A stretch of 37,024 nucleotides of DNA from Nitrospirales bacterium (GTDB lineage: Bacteria; Nitrospirota; Nitrospiria; Nitrospirales; UBA8639). The DNA lies in the NCBI GenBank assembly GCA_021604365.1, contig BQIZ01000014.1, forward strand, positions 1-37,024, written 5' to 3'. Shown here in pieces: positions 33,822 through 37,024 of this stretch (positions are counted from its first letter, which is position 1; each line of letters opens with the position of its first letter). Below the pieces are notes generated by a model. The model was not told the origin of the DNA. It ran no database searches and saw only the letters and a program-made list of their open reading frames with translations. The position numbers and the translations under genes were made by a program.

Positions 33822-34268
33822 TTAGAGATGGTTGAGCTCCCGTTGTTCCATGGCCTTCGCAACCGCAGCCAGAAGTTTTTCTTTTTCAACCGGTTTGACC
33901 AGATAGTCGATAATCCCATTCTTCATCAGGGATGTGGCCATAGTTAAATCCGGAAATCCCGTCAGCACAATCAACGATACATGCGGGAATTCTTTCTGAA
34001 AAAACTGAATAGCCTCAAGTCCGTTCAGTTTGGGCATTCGAATGTCCGTGAGGATCACGTCCAGTAAAAGAGGGTTTTCCCCACTTTTGATTTCTTGCAC
34101 AGCCTGTTGACCGTCTTCGGCTTCAATCACGTCGTATCCGGCTTTTTCCAATGACAATCTTACAACTTTGCGTACATCCGGCTCGTCGTCGACAACCAGG
34201 ATCCGGCCTAATGTGGATTGACCACTGAACATCGCTGCAGTTAGAGATTTACTTGTCGTTTGTTCCAT
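33822..34268 (-). CDS. Stand-alone response regulator receiver protein
   Basis: A 148-residue CheY-like receiver: ILVVDDEPDVRK (acidic Asp27/Asp28), phospho-accepting Asp75 in LTDIRMPKLNG, a conserved Thr in LTGFPD and a Lys in YLVKPVEKEKL. An N-terminal extension of 21 residues precedes the domain. There is no output domain, so it would act by protein contact or within a phosphorelay. AAGGAG lies seven bases before the ATG. A good sigma-54-like promoter lies 68 bases upstream. The PAS-PAS kinase two genes downstream on the same strand is the natural candidate partner, though this is inferred from position. Confidence 0.93.
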   Translation of the reverse strand: MEQTTSKSLTAAMFSGQSTLGRILVVDDEPDVRKVVRLSLEKAGYDVIEAEDGQQAVQEIKSGENPLLLDVILTDIRMPKLNGLEAIQFFQKEFPHVSLIVLTGFPDLTMATSLMKNGIIDYLVKPVEKEKLLAAVAKAMEQRELNHL

Positions 34269-34335
34269 GAGCGCTCTCCTTTTGTGAAAATTGTTAAGGC
34301 ACCTTTGGATTTCTCCTCTTCATGTCAATAACATG

Positions 34336-34351
34336 AGCAAACTAAATGCCA
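34336..34351 (-). promoter_or_regulatory. Sigma-54 promoter for the response regulator
   Basis: On the minus strand the element reads TGGCATTTAGTTTGCT: a -24 box TGGCAT and a -12 box TTGCT with GG and GC separated by ten bases, close to the RpoN consensus. The predicted start is near 34325, with a 57-nt leader. Confidence 0.6.
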
Positions 34352-34437
34352 AATGACATAAATGGTATAAAAGTAATTAATATCAATTGCTTATGATAAT
34401 ATGAAGAAATATCCTTCAATGAAAAAAGCGGTGAGGT

Positions 34438-34476
34438 GTTAAGCTTGATTTAACGAATTGAGTTAACGAGTTAACG
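34438..34476 (-). promoter_or_regulatory. TTAACG repeat cluster, candidate activator sites
   Basis: TTAACG occurs three times (34450-34455, 34463-34468, 34471-34476), and GTTAA...TTAAC forms an inverted repeat at the left end. The cluster lies 90-140 bases upstream of the sigma-54-like promoter, the usual distance for enhancer-binding activators. Confidence 0.4.
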
Positions 34477-34530
34477 TCTGAAGGTTTCGAAGACTTATGG
34501 GTTTGCTTGAATGGAAGTGGGGATCGAATT

Positions 34531-36183
34531 TTATTGAGGAAAACTTAAAAAGCCACCCGTGAGGTTGAAGACGTTGGTGAAGCCATGCTGAAGGAGAATG
34601 CGCGCAGCAAGGTAGCCGCGTAATCCGACACGACAATAGACGACGGTTTCCTGAGCGGGATCAAGTTGCTGGAGATGGTCTCTCAGTTCATCCACGGGAA
34701 TGAGGCGGGCATGAGGAATATGCGCTTTTTGATATTCGTCCGTGGTCCGGACATCTAACAATTGGAGAGAAGGATTCGTTTCTAATTTCTGCTGTAATTC
34801 TTCTCCCGTGAGCGTATCGACCTCACCGCGTAAAGTGTTAGCAGCCACGAAACCTGCCATAATGACCGGCCCTTTGGCCGAGTTAAATTGGGGGGCATAG
34901 GCTAAATCCAATTGTTCCAAATCCTGGACATTCAATTTGGCATGTATGGCTGTCGCCAACACATCAATGCGTTTATCCACTCCCTGATCCCCCACAATTT
35001 GGGCACCTAACAATCTTCCCGTCTGTAGTTCTACGACTAATTTCATGTGAAGCGCTTCTGCACCAGGATAATATTCTGCGTGATCCAAGGGGTGGGTAAG
35101 GGAGACAAAGTAATTCAAGCCGTGGGCCTTGGCTTCGTGTTCGCTTAGTCCCGTTTTGGCAGCGGTGATGCCCATGGTTTCGACAATAGCTGTTCCCAGT
35201 GCACCGTGAAACTGTAAGTCTCCGCCCGCAGCATTGGCGCCGGCCACCCTTCCCTGCTTATTGGCTGGTCCGGCTAAAGGAATTCTTGCGTGCTTGCCAG
35301 TCACGAGATGGAGTGTTTCAACCGCATCACCCGCTGCATAGATATCGGGGTCAGAGGTTTGCTGTCGTGTATTCACGGCAATGCCTCCCGCTGACCCAAT
35401 TTCAAGCCCTGCCTCTCTGGCCAGCTTGAGCTCCGGTCTGACGCCAATCGAAAGAATGGCGAGGTCCATCGGCAACCGTGTTCCACTTTCCAATTCGGCT
35501 TCTTTGGCGAGATCGCCGTCCTGCCGAAATCCGTTAATACCGTCACCCGCAATAATCTTCACGCCCTTTTCTTGGAGATGATGAGCCACCAAAGTGGCCA
35601 TGTCCTGATCAAAAGGAGGCAAAATTTGAGGAGCTTTTTCGACAATCGTCACGGTCAATCCAAGGCCTATCAGGGCCTCGGCCGTTTCCAGTCCAATAAA
35701 TCCGCCTCCAATCACCAAGCCGTGCTGAGAAGGCTGGCCGGCGAGAAAGGTTTTGATGGCATCAGAGTCAGGAACGGTTTTGACCGTAAAGATATTCCTG
35801 GCATGAATGCCTGGTATGTCGGGCATGATGGCCCCGGCACCGGGTGCCAGAATGAGCGTGTCATAGGGGTGCGTAGTAATTGCTTGAGTCATCAAGTTTT
35901 TCACCTGTACGCATTTTGCCGTTCGGTCTATGTGAAGGACTTCGTGTACCACGTGGGCCTGGACTCTGAATCGTTTCCAAAACCGCTCCGGGGTTTGAAG
36001 GAGAAGGTCATCACGAGCCGGAATAGTCTCTCCCACATAATACGGGAGACCACAGTTGGCAAAGGAGACATAGGGTCCTTTTTCAAACATCTCAATGTTT
36101 GCGGCCTCGTTGGTCCGACGCGCCTTGGCGGCTGCGCTCGCCCCGCCTGCCACGCCTCCGATAATGATGATGGTGTGGGACAT
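34531..36183 (-). CDS. CoA-disulfide reductase fused to rhodanese
   Basis: A 550-residue flavoenzyme. The FAD-binding motif IIGGVAGGASAAAKARR (7-23) is followed by the single active-site cysteine in SFANCGLPYYVG (Cys44), as in CoA-disulfide reductases (CoADR). Next are the NAD(P)H motif VIGGGFIGLETAEAL, the second FAD motif DIYAAGDAVE and a dimerisation domain. Residues about 460-550 form a rhodanese domain with active-site Cys517 in YCRVGLRGY. CoADR-rhodanese fusions reduce CoA disulfides or persulfides and may handle polysulfide. AGGAAAC lies just before the ATG. The gene starts 24 bases after the pyruvate kinase stop, so the two are probably co-transcribed. Confidence 0.9.
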   Translation of the reverse strand: MSHTIIIIGGVAGGASAAAKARRTNEAANIEMFEKGPYVSFANCGLPYYVGETIPARDDLLLQTPERFWKRFRVQAHVVHEVLHIDRTAKCVQVKNLMTQAITTHPYDTLILAPGAGAIMPDIPGIHARNIFTVKTVPDSDAIKTFLAGQPSQHGLVIGGGFIGLETAEALIGLGLTVTIVEKAPQILPPFDQDMATLVAHHLQEKGVKIIAGDGINGFRQDGDLAKEAELESGTRLPMDLAILSIGVRPELKLAREAGLEIGSAGGIAVNTRQQTSDPDIYAAGDAVETLHLVTGKHARIPLAGPANKQGRVAGANAAGGDLQFHGALGTAIVETMGITAAKTGLSEHEAKAHGLNYFVSLTHPLDHAEYYPGAEALHMKLVVELQTGRLLGAQIVGDQGVDKRIDVLATAIHAKLNVQDLEQLDLAYAPQFNSAKGPVIMAGFVAANTLRGEVDTLTGEELQQKLETNPSLQLLDVRTTDEYQKAHIPHARLIPVDELRDHLQQLDPAQETVVYCRVGLRGYLAARILLQHGFTNVFNLTGGFLSFPQ

Positions 36184-36207
36184 GTTTCCTGTTCTCCTTG
36201 CTCGACT

Positions 36208-37024
36208 TTAGACAACCACATGGGCTTTGATGATATTGGTTCCAATGGCATGTCCCAATTGTTCCCCGGTGACGATGACAATGAGCCGGCCTTCCTGAAG
36301 TAGACCTAGCGTTTTGAGGTGAACTTGGGCAGCATGAATTCGGTCATCGGTTTCATCGATTTGAGGAAATATACTTGAAGCCATGCCCCATACTAAAGCT
36401 AATTGACGTGTGACGGTTGGGGAGGGAGTCAGTGCGAAAATCTGGACCGTCGGTCGATGGCGGGCCAATAACATGGCTGTATGGCCGGACTCGGTGAAGA
36501 CCACGATAGCTTGGGCATTAATAGATTTTGCAAGAGAGACGGCAGCTTCACAGACTGCTTCCGGAGTCGAACGCACGACTCCTTTAGGCAAAAGGAGGTT
36601 TTGGCTCTTACGGAACATTTCTTTTTCTGCTTGTCGAATAATCCGATCCATGACCTGGACCGCTTCCAAAGGAAAAATTCCCATTGAAGTTTCGGCCGAC
36701 AACATGACGGCATCAGTCCCGTCCAGTACGGCGTTGGCCACATCCGAGGCTTCCGCGCGAGTGGGAAAAGCATTGCGAGTCATCGATTCAAGCATTTGTG
36801 TGGCGGTGATCACGGGCTTTCCCATACTATTGGCCTGTGCGATGATCTGTTTTTGCAGAAGCGGAACTTCTTCCGGGCTCATTTCCAGGGCCAGGTCTCC
36901 CCTGGCCACCATCGCCCCGTCTGCCGCATCCAGGATTTCATCAAGACATGTCAGGGCTTCAGGCCTTTCAATTTTGGCAATGAGAGGAATCACCGCTGAT
37001 CGATCAGCCAAAGCCCTTTGGAGT
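36208..37024 (-). CDS. pyk: Pyruvate kinase, C-terminal part (cut by window edge)
   Basis: Pyruvate kinase converts phosphoenolpyruvate and ADP to pyruvate and ATP in glycolysis. The frame is open to the right edge, so the N-terminal part lies outside. Visible are [12 protein letters not shown], the metal- and substrate-binding [48 protein letters not shown] with LSAETSMG, and the C-terminal domain with [18 protein letters not shown] and a final [10 protein letters not shown]. About 270 residues are present from a usual length of about 470. A TTG at 37011 is in frame but is not the real start. It is upstream of the CoADR-rhodanese gene in the same operon. Confidence 0.95.
   Translation of the reverse strand, partial: LQRALADRSAVIPLIAKIERPEALTCLDEILDAADGAMVARGDLALEMSPEEVPLLQKQIIAQANSMGKPVITATQMLESMTRNAFPTRAEASDVANAVLDGTDAVMLSAETSMGIFPLEAVQVMDRIIRQAEKEMFRKSQNLLLPKGVVRSTPEAVCEAAVSLAKSINAQAIVVFTESGHTAMLLARHRPTVQIFALTPSPTVTRQLALVWGMASSIFPQIDETDDRIHAAQVHLKTLGLLQEGRLIVIVTGEQLGHAIGTNIIKAHVVV

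Noticed and set aside
35572-36303. Long plus-strand frame of 243 codons
   Set aside because: It is antisense to the well-supported CoADR-rhodanese gene and the pyk end, with no start site or recognisable domain.
1-37024. CRISPR array, prophage or integron
   Set aside because: No spaced direct repeats other than the coding 147-bp array, and no phage structural, integrase or transposase genes were found. The holin-like name at 20479 refers to a chromosomal membrane family.

Overview
The window looks like ordinary chromosome of a Gram-negative bacterium, most probably a Nitrospira-like member of the Nitrospirota. This is inferred from gene content: a hopanoid-associated epimerase (HpnA) beside a CruF-type carotenoid protein, a tetrahaem cytochrome c, many exported proteins and lipoproteins, and RpoN-type promoters. 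No rRNA, tRNA, CRISPR array, intact transposase or prophage was found. Genes are cut at both ends: an FG-GAP/VCBS repeat protein on the left and pyruvate kinase on the right.

Region 1 (1-11.9 kb) is loose and gene-poor. It carries exported proteins: an exact 147-bp tandem-repeat protein, a putative outer-membrane beta-barrel, an exported MsrA, three lipoproteins, an astacin-like metalloprotease with a PPC domain, and a SUMF1/FGE-like protein without the copper-binding cysteines. Between them lies debris: a 78-nt nested palindrome, a 99-bp MITE-like element with TTTA target duplications, and a badly decayed class I/II aminotransferase gene at about 10.10-10.72 kb.

Region 2 (12.1-17.4 kb) is DNA maintenance: ruvB, a divergent uvrA whose product lacks the canonical insertion domain, a conserved 59-aa protein, and a two-gene operon joining a PHD/RING-like C4HC3 zinc finger to a small membrane protein. 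That operon appears to be read from a leaderless promoter.

Region 3 (17.5-25.2 kb) is isoprenoid and envelope: prenyl diphosphate synthase, hpnA, CruF-like protein and a four-helix membrane protein. It is followed by a GAF sensor kinase whose phospho-accepting histidine is replaced by threonine, a small exported protein with a clean terminator, a MidA-type methyltransferase, and a zinc-ribbon gene behind a near-consensus sigma-54 promoter.

Region 4 (25.2-37.0 kb) is transport, redox and signalling. An SLC13-type transporter and a potassium channel, both with RCK/TrkA modules, form an operon convergent with a TauE/SafE exporter. A minus-strand series then holds a stand-alone response regulator (sigma-54 promoter, upstream repeats), a tetrahaem cytochrome c with dyad operators, and a PAS-PAS histidine kinase. 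Last come pyruvate kinase and a CoA-disulfide-reductase/rhodanese fusion, likely co-transcribed.

The points most worth checking are the UvrA domain loss, the zinc-finger/membrane operon, the His-less kinase, the receiver-cytochrome-kinase series with its sigma-54 signals, and the decayed aminotransferase.
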